Assembly (NCBI RefSeq): GCF_014698835.1
Contig: NZ_JACJTU010000003.1
Coordinates: 284,811 to 348,810, forward strand
Length of the DNA stretch: 64,000 bases
DNA from: Nostoc paludosum FACHB-159
GTDB lineage: Bacteria > Cyanobacteriota > Cyanobacteriia > Cyanobacteriales > Nostocaceae
Reading direction: 5' to 3'
Shown here piece by piece: positions 9,540 through 18,212 of the stretch. Below the pieces are notes generated by a model that searched no databases, was not told the DNA's origin, and worked only from the letters and a program-made list of their open reading frames with translations. Position 1 is the first letter of the stretch; each line of letters begins with the position of its first letter. Position numbers and translations under genes: made by a program.

Positions 9540-10166
9540 ATGAATAATTTGAATGATGCTGAGTCATTGAAGTCAGCAGGTGTGGGTAGATTGTTAGTAA
9601 GTTTACTTTGGGTAGTTTTGGGAATCGGGCTGGTATCTACACTGTTTTCTTTGCTACAAGTAATTGCACAACCTGTTTATCAGCTAGTTGCTTTATTGGA
9701 TGGGTTGGTATCAATAGTTTCGTTAATTGTCGGTGTGATTTCAATCATTGTTTTTTTGATTTGGCTATATCGTCTCCACGCAGATTTAAAGAATTTTTTC
9801 CATGAATATCCAATTAGCCCTGGAGGCGCGATCGCTCGATTTATAATTCCGCTATACAGCCTTTGGGGAATAGCTAATACTTTATCCACTTTTGCTGACC
9901 GATTTAAAGGCGAAGGTGGTGATTTAACAAGTTTGAGCGAAAAAGTGCGATCGTTGATAGCACCATTGTATGGCTTTATGATTGGCTCAAATGCTGTGGG
10001 TCGTATCGCTTTTACACAAGCTGCAAAAAATCCTGAAGATAAATTTCTACCAGTTTGGTTTCTATTATCTTGTATTTTAGATGTAGGTCTGACAGTTATT
10101 TTGCTACAACTAGCAAAAACTATGCGGACTGCTATTACTCAAAAAGCTAAACGTGCGATCTCCTAA
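9540..10166 (+). CDS. DUF4328 family integral membrane protein
   Basis: A 208-residue protein with about five membrane-spanning segments (LLVSLLWVVLGIGLVSTLFS, a second around IVSLIVGVISIIVFLIWL, a third around FIIPLYSLWGIANTL, and two near the C-terminus). The DUF4328 signature is the segment IWLYRLHADLKNF followed by ISPGGAIARFIIPLYSLW. Function is unknown. It sits between the AtzG-like and AtzE-like genes. Its stop is 10 bases before the amidase ATG, so the three genes may be co-transcribed. Confidence 0.75.
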   Translation: MNNLNDAESLKSAGVGRLLVSLLWVVLGIGLVSTLFSLLQVIAQPVYQLVALLDGLVSIVSLIVGVISIIVFLIWLYRLHADLKNFFHEYPISPGGAIARFIIPLYSLWGIANTLSTFADRFKGEGGDLTSLSEKVRSLIAPLYGFMIGSNAVGRIAFTQAAKNPEDKFLPVWFLLSCILDVGLTVILLQLAKTMRTAITQKAKRAIS

Positions 10167-10176
10167 ATATTCCAGC

Positions 10177-11577
10177 ATGAATTTTGATTCAGCCGATGCC
10201 ATCACGATAGCAGCTGCTGTACGTGAAGGCAATGTTAGCGCAGTGGATGTTACCAAGGCTGCGTTAGCACGAATCGCAACACGGAATCATCAATTCAACT
10301 GTTTTACAACTATCACTGCTGAGGCGGCTTTGGCTGATGCTGCACGCATTGACAAGGAAATTGCCCAAGGTAATAACCCCGGAATACTTGCTGGCGTGCC
10401 TTTTGCGGTGAAAAATCTTTTTGATATTGCAGGTTTAACGACTTTGGCGGGGTCGAAAATTAATGCAGAAAACCCAGTAGCTACCCAAGATGCAACCGCA
10501 GTGGCGAAGTTAAGACAAGCGGGTGCAGTGCTACTTGGTGCTTTAAATATGGATGAGTACGCCTATGGGTTTGTGACGGAAAATTCCCATTATGGTGCTA
10601 CTCATAATCCCCATGATTTACTGCGAGTCGCTGGAGGTTCGTCGGGTGGTTCGGCGGCGGCTGTGGCTGGTGGGTTGGTTCCCCTGACGCTGGGTTCTGA
10701 TACTAATGGTTCGATTCGCGTTCCGGCGGCTTTGTGTGGGGTTTTTGGTTTGAAGCCGACTTATGGTAGGTTGTCTCGCGCTGGGGTGGCTTTGTTTTCT
10801 AGCAGTTTTGACCACATTGGGCCGTTTGCACGTTCGGTGCAAGATATTGCTACGGTGTTTGATGTGTTGCAAGGCCAAGACGATCGCGATCCAATTTGCA
10901 CTCAGCGTCCTGCTGTGGAGACGTTACATGTAACGTCTCTACAGCAAGATATCTCTGCAATCAAAATTGCGATCGCTGCTGATTATTTCACTAAAGGTGC
11001 CCAAGCGGAGGCTTTAGCAGCAGTGCAAATAGTTGCTGATGCTTTGGATGTAACTGAGTATGTAAGCATACCAGAAGCACACCGCGCCCGTGCTGCGGCG
11101 TTTGTGATTACAGCAAGCGAGGGAGCAAATCTGCATTTGGATAAATTGCAAAGGCGTTCTCAGGATTTCGATCCAGCAACACGCGATCGCTTTTTGGCTG
11201 GGGCGTTAATTCCTAGTAGTTGGTATCTGCAAGCGCAACGGTTTAGAAGATGGTACCGCGATCGCGTGCGCGAAGTATTTCAAAATGTCGATATTATTCT
11301 TGCACCAACTACACCAATTGCTGCCCCGTTAATTGGTCAACAAACTATGATTTTGGACGGCGAAGAAATTCTGATTCGTCCTCATTTGGGGTTATTTACT
11401 CAACCATTATCTTTTATTGGTTTACCTGTTTTATCAGTACCAATTCAACGCCCAAATGGTTTGCCTTTGGGCGTGCAATTGATAGCAGCACCATATAATG
11501 AAGCCTTAATTTTACAAGTTGCAGCTGCTTTAGAAGCAAAAGGTATAGTCTCAGCACCAGTAATTTTTAATGGTTAA
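10177..11577 (+). CDS. AtzE-type amidase (amidase signature family)
   Basis: A 466-residue amidase-signature hydrolase. The start at MNFDSADAIT is preferred because a longer in-frame start would overlap the DUF4328 gene. The Lys-cisSer-Ser triad can be read directly as K79 (VPFAVKNLFD), S155 (GGSSGGSAA) and S179 (GSDTNGSIRVPA). Overall it looks like AtzE, the 1-carboxybiuret hydrolase catalytic subunit, and the AtzG-like gene nearby supports that over a generic amidase or GatA. The predicted role is deamination of carboxybiuret or a related amide to release ammonia. The physiological substrate in cyanobacteria is not known to me. A possible internal repeat (GGAGACGTTACATGTAACG) lies at about 10917-10935. 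Confidence 0.85.
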   Translation: MNFDSADAITIAAAVREGNVSAVDVTKAALARIATRNHQFNCFTTITAEAALADAARIDKEIAQGNNPGILAGVPFAVKNLFDIAGLTTLAGSKINAENPVATQDATAVAKLRQAGAVLLGALNMDEYAYGFVTENSHYGATHNPHDLLRVAGGSSGGSAAAVAGGLVPLTLGSDTNGSIRVPAALCGVFGLKPTYGRLSRAGVALFSSSFDHIGPFARSVQDIATVFDVLQGQDDRDPICTQRPAVETLHVTSLQQDISAIKIAIAADYFTKGAQAEALAAVQIVADALDVTEYVSIPEAHRARAAAFVITASEGANLHLDKLQRRSQDFDPATRDRFLAGALIPSSWYLQAQRFRRWYRDRVREVFQNVDIILAPTTPIAAPLIGQQTMILDGEEILIRPHLGLFTQPLSFIGLPVLSVPIQRPNGLPLGVQLIAAPYNEALILQVAAALEAKGIVSAPVIFNG

Positions 11578-11590
11578 TAGGAAGTTTTTA

Positions 11591-11711
11591 ATACCAATTC
11601 TTCGTGAAGCTGCATAGAATTTTACCCCTCCCCAACCCTCCCCTTGGCAAGGGGAGGGTGCGCGCTAGCGCGGGTGGGGTATTTATATGCGTCTTCATAT
11701 TAAATTGGTAT
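11591..11711. repeat. MITE-like palindromic element (ATACCAATT ends)
   Basis: A 121-bp sequence bounded by ATACCAATT and its complement AATTGGTAT, with imperfect inverted arms extending about 35 bases inward. The centre contains the CCCTCCCCTTGGCAAGGGGA palindrome, a type that recurs near 21147 and 26640. The ends are flanked by TA, compatible with a TA-target (IS630/mariner-like) MITE. It fills most of the gap between the amidase and the Uma2 gene. Confidence 0.6.
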
Positions 11712-11866
11712 AACTCAATTTTTTGCTAATAAAATTATTAATATAGTAGTTGCCAACTAGGTTAGGACATAAACTGAACGTAAAACCACGACACTAATAG
11801 ACTTTCAAACCTATCGCCTATTGCCTATTGCCTGTTTCCTCCCATCTCAGTAACGATCAAAAAATT

Positions 11867-12550
11867 ATGATATCTACTGACACAACTGCTCAACTGTTGA
11901 TGATTCCGCCTTTAGAAAACGGCGACAAACTCACCCGTGCTGAATTTGAGCGACGCTACCACGCCATGCCAAATCTGAAAAAAGCAGAATTGATTGAAGG
12001 AGTTGTTTACGTGGCATCCCCATTGAGAATCAAGAGTCATGGAGAACCTCATGCTTACATGATAGCTTGGCTTGGAGTTTACAAAGCAGCAACACCAGGC
12101 GTAGGTTTTGCAGATAATACTACTCTTTTATTAGATGCTGATAACGAACCGCAACCAGATGCTTTATTAAGGATAGAACAAGGAGGGCAAACTCGAATTA
12201 CTCAAGATGATTATTTAGAAGGTGCGCCCGAATTGATTGTAGAAATCGCTGCGTCTAGTGCTTCTTATGATTTGCATGAAAAACTCAAAGTTTATCGCCG
12301 TAATAAAGTACAGGAATATTTAGTTTGGCGAGTTTATGACCAGCAATTTGATTGGTTTAAGTTAAATGAAGGCGAATATATTAAACTTGAAACCAATAGT
12401 AATAGTATAGTCTGTTCTCAAGTATTTTCGGGATTGTGGTTAGATAAAGCGGCTCTATTATCAGGAAATTTAGCTAAAGTGTTAGCCGTTTTACAGCAAG
12501 GTTTATCCACACCAGAACATCAAAATTTTGTGGAAAAACTATCTATTTAA
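11867..12550 (+). CDS. Uma2 family protein (putative PD-(D/E)XK nuclease fold)
   Basis: A 227-residue member of the Uma2/DUF820 family, highly expanded in cyanobacteria and predicted to have a restriction-endonuclease-like fold. The start at MISTDTTAQL is chosen because upstream sequence is GCCTATT repeat DNA. Family signatures are LTRAEFERRYHAMPNLKKAELIEGVVY, EPQPDALLRIE (a candidate metal-binding Asp), GAPELIVEIAASSASYDLHEKLKVYRR and VQEYLVWRV. The molecular function of these proteins is unproven. Confidence 0.9.
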   Translation: MISTDTTAQLLMIPPLENGDKLTRAEFERRYHAMPNLKKAELIEGVVYVASPLRIKSHGEPHAYMIAWLGVYKAATPGVGFADNTTLLLDADNEPQPDALLRIEQGGQTRITQDDYLEGAPELIVEIAASSASYDLHEKLKVYRRNKVQEYLVWRVYDQQFDWFKLNEGEYIKLETNSNSIVCSQVFSGLWLDKAALLSGNLAKVLAVLQQGLSTPEHQNFVEKLSI

Positions 12551-12743
12551 GTATTACAGCAATTTGCAGTTGAATAGACCACAGTAGGGGCTTTAGCATT
12601 GTTGTGCCCTTACGATAATTTAGTATTCAAGCATGTATTCCATTCTAATGAAAAGCGCTGTAAATTTTTTGGTACGATCGCTCGCCAGCTATATTACTAC
12701 CTTGGCGATCGCACCCAATTGGAAATCATGCCACAAAATCCCG
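12551..12743. other. Intergenic spacer between convergent Uma2 and patG genes
   Basis: No gene was recognised. It contains a degraded relative of the TAGGGGC...GTGCCCCTA palindrome (about 12586-12612) and a GCGATCGC-rich hairpin-like stretch (about 12675-12715) that could serve as a transcription terminator for the cyanobactin cluster. No clear T-run follows it. Confidence 0.4.
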
Positions 12744-15700
12744 TTAGTCTATTGAATTAGACGGCAGTGACCAGCTCTTGATTTCACCCAGAGTCACCGG
12801 CATCAGAAGGCGCACATCAAGGGTAAAGCGGAAGACTTTGCGCCCCCGACGACTATTTTCTGGGTCGTAGAACTCTAGCTTGACATCCCAACAGTCACTG
12901 TTAATGCGACAGAAGGGGCTTTTTTCCACTGTAATCGTGTCGAATTGACGACGCTCAGCGATCGCTTTGGCAAAGGTCAAAGCCGCTTGGAATATATTGG
13001 TGGCAGCAAAGTTGAGGGCGCGATCGCGGGAAGTCTGCCCCACATTGCGAAGATCGTTGTAAACTCGGTTGAGGAAGGTTATCAAAGCTTGTCGCACCAG
13101 AGGTGCTTGGGCTTCGTCCACCCGGCGAGAGATTGCCGCCATCGCCGCGTCCACTAGGGCATTGACTTTCCAGCCGTACAACCCCCGCAAGTCATGTACT
13201 GTTACTACAGGCACAACCTCACCGGAGAACAGTTCCACCGTGCGCTTGGTGCGCCGGGCGGGTACGCTGATTCGCTCGACAAATTCATCGCTGGTTTCTG
13301 GTTCGAGTTGCCCAGCTAACATGAGCAGAAATATTTCGTATATCTGCCCTGAAAACGGCCCTGTTGGGTCTAGGGCGTAGATTGTGTCTCCATCTAGGCT
13401 CAAAGTCCAGATTAGAGAACGGCTTTCATCAGGGTTGCGATCGAGGTAATCGACCATTTGCCGGACATCGTAGGGGTCTGGCGGAACCATGATGCCGTTG
13501 ACTTGGGTAGGAGGCATCAGTTCCTTAAAGCTGTCACGGCGGGTTTCATCCCCAAAGTCGTAACCCAGAATGCCGAGGGCGTAGACGTTGCCATCGTAGG
13601 CGATGCTGGCTTCCACGGTGGCTGCGTCTGCGGCATCAGCGGCGGTGACGGATGTTTCGCTTGTTGTGGCATCGGTGGGTTCCACAGCTGGGCTGGCGGC
13701 GGTGATGCTTGCTGGGGCAGCCATAGCGCTAGGTATGGCATATCCAGGGCGTTCCGTGCGGGTCATTCCGTCGCCCGTGAAGGAAAAGGTGACGGAGGGT
13801 TGCCCAAACAGCACTCTCATTGCGCCAGGGATATTGACAGAGCCGCGCAGACATTGTTGTGGTTCTTCTACAACTTTTGGGTCGCAGGGAATCGCGGTGT
13901 TGAACAGTGCGGCTCGGATGGCTTCGGCATCGACGGGTTTTCCTTGTTGCAGTTGCAAACTCATCAGCAGCGCAGAAATACCCGTGATTATGGGAGCTGC
14001 CATGCTAGTTCCTGTCTGGCGCACGGGTTTTTCAGTACACGGTTGCGCTCCCAAAATATCTACACCTGGAGCGAGGATACCTTCTTTTGTGTTATTACCC
14101 CCCCAATTACTAAATTCGGCTGGTGTACCATCAACTTTTGCGGCTCCCACTGCTAAAGTTCCTGGCAGCATGGCAGGTAGACACGAGTATTCGCCTACAT
14201 TGTTCCCCGCCGGCGCGACGATTAAAATATTGTTGTCTTGGCATTTCTTAATCGCTTGGACAAGGATCTCTTCTCCTTCCCCTGTTTGGGTGGGGCGACA
14301 AAAAGCGCAGTGAATAATATTTGCACCCAACTCTAAGGCTAAGTCGAAGGCGCGGGCTAAGTTGAGGGGTGACAGCATATCATCATAGTTTCCTAGTGCA
14401 TCATGGGGCATGTTGATTACCCGACACTTGGGAGCCACACCGAAAACAGGGCTATGCTCTTGCCCCACAATGATACTAGTGACGTGGCAGGCATGGTCAT
14501 TGATTTCAACCCGCTCCTTGTTTTTTGGGAGGGCAGCGTAGAATGCATCTTCCTTCTTTTTACCCTTTAGCCCCTGGTCGCGGATTGCTTGGTAGGTGGC
14601 GTAATCTTGTGGGCTGATTGGTTCTGCTGGTTCGTGCCAGTAGGGAATCACCTTAGAGACTTCAGCTCCTGCAAAGCAGGACAATGTATGGTCTGGGTCG
14701 CCGTCTATGATTACAATCGTGATGCGGGGGTCACCAAGGGTTTGGTTGTGGAGTTGGGCCAGTCCAGGGATGCGATCGTCGAGTTCATGGGGGTGGAGTG
14801 CCGCAGATATTGGGGACGCAGAACTTTCAACTTCACTGGCTAAAACTGCCGCCGACTCCCTTTCACCCTCAGCGACACTCAATGAATCTAGAGCCTGAGT
14901 GTAGGCGTAGCCCGTCGTAGACATTGCATCTGAAGGAGCCAAGTCAACAGGCTCAGCACCGATATCCTCAACTTGCACCGAGGTGTTTTCAGGACTTTCC
15001 CACACCTCAGTCGGCTGAATTCCTGCCACTAGTCTAACTGGAGAAATTTGATTTCCTAATATTTCTGCCTCACCAGACGCAGGCTTAGTCTCATTAGTCT
15101 CACTGGTTGAGACTATAGCCTCAGTCAATCCTTCTGCGTTATTAACCCCGATTGATTCCACCCCACTTGCTTCAACATTGCGCTTGGGCAACGAACCCAG
15201 CGCAAATTCTCCGACCACCGACTCTTCCAAATAGTCTAGACCTATTAACCGACCGAAAGTATCGCTATTCCCGCTCCCTATGGCACAGGGAGCTAGACCC
15301 ATATTGGTCGCTACTAAGTAAAAGTTTTGATATAGAATCCCAACATTCTTAAGCACCGCTGCGTAAGCCATAGCACGATAGCGACGAAATATTCGACCGA
15401 ACCGTGCTGTAATTACTAATATAATTTGTGGACGCGGAGATAATACTTCTCCCATCCAACTATAACCTAATAAATTTATAATATTATCCTTTGATTCCAT
15501 TAGCTGCTCTAGCTGGTGATTGAGAGGGTCGTAGTGATACACCCCCAAGTTCAAGCCTCTACAATGCTGTACCACCAGATAAATTTCTAATTCGTACATC
15601 GCCCCGCTACTGGGGTAAGGTCGCTTGCTCAACTTGCCATAGTCAAAATCTAGTTTATGATCTGGGTTTTTTCGCCAAAAGTCACCAAACCACTCTTCAG

Positions 15701-16616
15701 CCTCAAGTAACTCCTTAACACGGGCGGTGCGATACAGTAGTTCGCTCAGTTGTTCGATCGCGATCGGATAGTTGTCGTCATATTCTCGAACTGATTTGCG
15801 CGATTCGATCGCTTCCGTCAGCGTAGCATCGTTATACATCAATGCGCCCAAATTCGGCTGCGGCAGAGGCACAATTTGATCGCTCATAGGCGGCTTCACT
15901 ACTGGGAAATCCAACCATCGGTCAATAATATTGTCTATGAGCGGATAGTCATGGTGACCGCTGCGGCTACGGCTGTGGAAAACCAAGTTATGAAAGTCCC
16001 AAAGCTGGAGTGCGGGGGGTTCAGATTCAGCCGTCAAAAAACCTGCTGCAAATAGCAGTTTCAGAAATTGATAGGCTGTTTCAGGTCCTAGATAGGGCGG
16101 TGGTGTCAATGATTCTAAAGTTTGGGGTTGGGCTAGTTGAGCCAAAAGCGCACTTGCTCGCCAGTCGAGGAGTTTAATCCGAAACTTCGAGAGAGGAGAT
16201 TCCAGCACCATTGTGCCATCATAGGAATGTTGATAGGCAAAGCGGGAAAGGGTGAGACGGGTTTGTGTCCAGTAGGGTTCGGTTAGATTCAACTCGGCAG
16301 AATCCACCATCGGAATCGCCACTGCCAGTGGCAACACAGCGTAACTGAGCCAACCCCGCTCATCCAATTTTTGTAGCATCACGGCGAACTGTTCCCCAGC
16401 TGCCTGTCCATAAAGTCTGGCTAACCCTTGCACAAGTGATTCGGTTGTGGTGTTGCCTGCCTTGAGACTCTCGATAGCAATACTGATTCCGGGGGTTGTA
16501 GCTAGGGTGAGCAAAGCAGTCGGATCGGATTGTGCTGAGTGAAAGGTGTAATGACCTTCGGTGCTTTTAACTTGGATATCGGGATTGAGCGAAACAGCGA
16601 AGGGATGATTACTCAT
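12744..16616 (-). CDS. patG: Cyanobactin oxidase / C-terminal protease-macrocyclase PatG
   Basis: A 1290-residue multidomain enzyme that ends the cyanobactin pathway: it removes the AYDG-type recognition tail from each core peptide and joins the ends. Residues of about 255-480 form an FMN-dependent thiazoline/oxazoline oxidase of the nitroreductase type (ESRKSVREYD, PSSGAMYELEIYLV, GSGNSDTFGRLIGL). An acidic linker follows to about 605. The subtilase domain has D638 (IIDGD), H708 (NDHACHVTS), N805/N806 (APAGNN) and S871 (GTSMAAP). Before the catalytic His it carries the capping-helix insertion typical of PatG macrocyclases (IPYWHEPAEP ... GLKGKKKED). Residues of about 1020-1290 are the domain shared with PatA (YALGILGYDFGDETRRDSF). 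The linker DNA includes the dispersed repeat GTAGGCGTAGCCCGTCG at 14901. The oxidase domain predicts azoles rather than azolines. It is the last gene of the cluster, 124 bases after patF. Confidence 0.95.
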   Translation of the reverse strand: MSNHPFAVSLNPDIQVKSTEGHYTFHSAQSDPTALLTLATTPGISIAIESLKAGNTTTESLVQGLARLYGQAAGEQFAVMLQKLDERGWLSYAVLPLAVAIPMVDSAELNLTEPYWTQTRLTLSRFAYQHSYDGTMVLESPLSKFRIKLLDWRASALLAQLAQPQTLESLTPPPYLGPETAYQFLKLLFAAGFLTAESEPPALQLWDFHNLVFHSRSRSGHHDYPLIDNIIDRWLDFPVVKPPMSDQIVPLPQPNLGALMYNDATLTEAIESRKSVREYDDNYPIAIEQLSELLYRTARVKELLEAEEWFGDFWRKNPDHKLDFDYGKLSKRPYPSSGAMYELEIYLVVQHCRGLNLGVYHYDPLNHQLEQLMESKDNIINLLGYSWMGEVLSPRPQIILVITARFGRIFRRYRAMAYAAVLKNVGILYQNFYLVATNMGLAPCAIGSGNSDTFGRLIGLDYLEESVVGEFALGSLPKRNVEASGVESIGVNNAEGLTEAIVSTSETNETKPASGEAEILGNQISPVRLVAGIQPTEVWESPENTSVQVEDIGAEPVDLAPSDAMSTTGYAYTQALDSLSVAEGERESAAVLASEVESSASPISAALHPHELDDRIPGLAQLHNQTLGDPRITIVIIDGDPDHTLSCFAGAEVSKVIPYWHEPAEPISPQDYATYQAIRDQGLKGKKKEDAFYAALPKNKERVEINDHACHVTSIIVGQEHSPVFGVAPKCRVINMPHDALGNYDDMLSPLNLARAFDLALELGANIIHCAFCRPTQTGEGEEILVQAIKKCQDNNILIVAPAGNNVGEYSCLPAMLPGTLAVGAAKVDGTPAEFSNWGGNNTKEGILAPGVDILGAQPCTEKPVRQTGTSMAAPIITGISALLMSLQLQQGKPVDAEAIRAALFNTAIPCDPKVVEEPQQCLRGSVNIPGAMRVLFGQPSVTFSFTGDGMTRTERPGYAIPSAMAAPASITAASPAVEPTDATTSETSVTAADAADAATVEASIAYDGNVYALGILGYDFGDETRRDSFKELMPPTQVNGIMVPPDPYDVRQMVDYLDRNPDESRSLIWTLSLDGDTIYALDPTGPFSGQIYEIFLLMLAGQLEPETSDEFVERISVPARRTKRTVELFSGEVVPVVTVHDLRGLYGWKVNALVDAAMAAISRRVDEAQAPLVRQALITFLNRVYNDLRNVGQTSRDRALNFAATNIFQAALTFAKAIAERRQFDTITVEKSPFCRINSDCWDVKLEFYDPENSRRGRKVFRFTLDVRLLMPVTLGEIKSWSLPSNSID

Positions 16617-16740
16617 GGCGATGAATAATGGAAAACGAACAGTAAGTATTGAAGAAACAATAGGGAAACAGAAGAGCCATTTTGACTTATCAGGTAATTT
16701 TAAGTTTCAATTACGTATTCACAGTCATTTTCAAGAAAAG

Positions 16741-17685
16741 TCAAAATCCCGGACGTGGTTGACATCCGTCACGTTGGTCGTAGTAAAAACAAAAATTTTC
16801 TAATCGAGTCTTCTCCAACTCTCGCTCTGCAACAGCCACACCAGTACCCGTAATGCAACTTTGATTTTGACAAAAATCGTATACTTTATCACCTAAGCTA
16901 TTAAATAGAAAATATTTTGGTATATCTTTGATGTTAGTGAAGTAAAACCATAAGACTGGCATTGCATAGTCTTTAGAGAAGCGTGTCATCAAGAGATAAG
17001 AACCCCTGAAAATAGAATTCACCTTCTGGGAAAAGTGTTTTTGTATGTAGGGTGTAAGATAGTTTCCTCTATGTCCCATTGCTCCAAGCTGTGCTGGAGC
17101 AATGGGACATAGCTCGACGCGACTACGACCATCCAAGAAAAGTGTAAAGCTAATTGCCCAAGTATCTCTAATCAAAACCTGTGTTAATTCATCTGAGTAT
17201 TGACCGCCATCAAGAGCGATCGCTGTCCTTGCTAATTCTTCAGGATCTTCCTTGTCATCGATATAGACATAGAACACTGCACTGGAATCTTCCAGCTTTG
17301 AACCCAAGTGAATGCCAATCGTGTTGTTCGTGATTTTACGTGAGCCAATATGTGCTGCTGCAAACTGCTCAAACGAGTTACGATTAATGCGTACACCCAA
17401 CTGATTCTCAATTTTATCTAATAACTTAAACGCATGAGTTAGCGATTCCGGCCAAGACTTTCCAGGATATTTACAAACCTCATGACGACCTGCTAACAGT
17501 CGGCCACCTTCAATTTGGCAAGAGGATTCAACAAAACAAGAACCTTCAATCTCAAGAATTACCTCTTCAAAAAGAGGGAGAGGAAAGGTTGGCTCAACAT
17601 CAAAAGCCTCTTGATGGGTTCGGATAAACTGAAGACGGCGGTCTTTGAGAAGATTATTTTGAAGCATAGAAGTTAGGGACATCAT
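16741..17685 (-). CDS. patF: Cyanobactin prenyltransferase (LynF/TruF/PatF family)
   Basis: A 315-residue ABBA-fold peptide prenyltransferase of the cyanobactin type, which transfers dimethylallyl groups to Ser/Thr/Tyr oxygen or other side chains of the cyclic peptides. Family features include QFIRTHQEAFDVEPTFPLPL near the N-terminus, GGRLLAGRHEV, IGIHLGSKLEDSSAVFYVYI and LWFYFTNIKDIPKYFLFN. Length is normal for the family and there are no stops or frameshifts. The in-frame extension upstream of 17685 lies inside a MITE-like repeat, so the ATG pair at 17685/17682 is preferred; no strong Shine-Dalgarno is seen, and the ATG at 17667 is an alternative. Some members, such as PatF itself, are reported inactive, so activity is open. 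Confidence 0.88.
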   Translation of the reverse strand: MMSLTSMLQNNLLKDRRLQFIRTHQEAFDVEPTFPLPLFEEVILEIEGSCFVESSCQIEGGRLLAGRHEVCKYPGKSWPESLTHAFKLLDKIENQLGVRINRNSFEQFAAAHIGSRKITNNTIGIHLGSKLEDSSAVFYVYIDDKEDPEELARTAIALDGGQYSDELTQVLIRDTWAISFTLFLDGRSRVELCPIAPAQLGAMGHRGNYLTPYIQKHFSQKVNSIFRGSYLLMTRFSKDYAMPVLWFYFTNIKDIPKYFLFNSLGDKVYDFCQNQSCITGTGVAVAERELEKTRLENFCFYYDQRDGCQPRPGF

Positions 17686-18212
17686 CTTATACCAATTTTG
17701 GATTTTAGATTTTGCGAAAAGTTTGAGCGGAGGTTTCCTCCGATCAAAACTTTTCAAGACGGATTTTGGGTTAAAACCATTGATTAATAGGCTATTCCAG
17801 ACTTTTGAATCAAGGTTTTCTATGCCAATTTGGTATTAGTCAGGTAGATCGCATCATTATCATTTTTTGTTGCTAATCTCAATAGAGTGCCTAACTCTAA
17901 CGAAAAATACGGATTGCCTTTTTACCAAAAAACATGTAAAGCAAATTAATCGCCACTGAGATTGACCTAATGGCAATTTAACCTCCCATTTTTGACAGCG
18001 CTAAATGCCGAAGCGTTGTAGCGCGTATCTTTTGGGAGGTGTAAGATGAAGACGAGGTAGATGAAGAAAGTGTACAAAACTCAGGATCGAGTAAAGTTTT
18101 GCTCGCAACTCGACATCTTTAACCTCGTCAACAACACACAGCCTAGTAAATCACTGCGATCGCAACTAGAGGTTAACTGTAGTGCGACTAAAGTGAGCTA
18201 GGCTACATATCC
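17686..18212. other. patE-patF intergenic region with MITE-like element and hairpins
   Basis: A 527-bp gap, much longer than other gaps in the cluster. The 148 bases 17689-17836 are bounded by ATACCAA and TTGGTAT, like the element at 11591, and include a strong hairpin (GAGCGGAGG-TTT-CCTCCGATC, 17727-17747) just upstream of patF. The part next to patE has an imperfect stem GCCTAG...CTAGGC (about 18138-18203) that could terminate or stabilise the short precursor transcript. No second precursor-like sequence (leader MxKKNxxP, AYDG tail) was found here. Confidence 0.55.

Noticed and set aside
13458..14313. Long frames of over 230 codons opposite patG
   Set aside because: They are antisense to the conserved PatG protease domain and have the composition expected of a shadow frame.
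17686..17757. N-terminal extension of patF by 24 codons
   Set aside because: The added residues are encoded by the MITE-like repeat and are absent from the family pattern.
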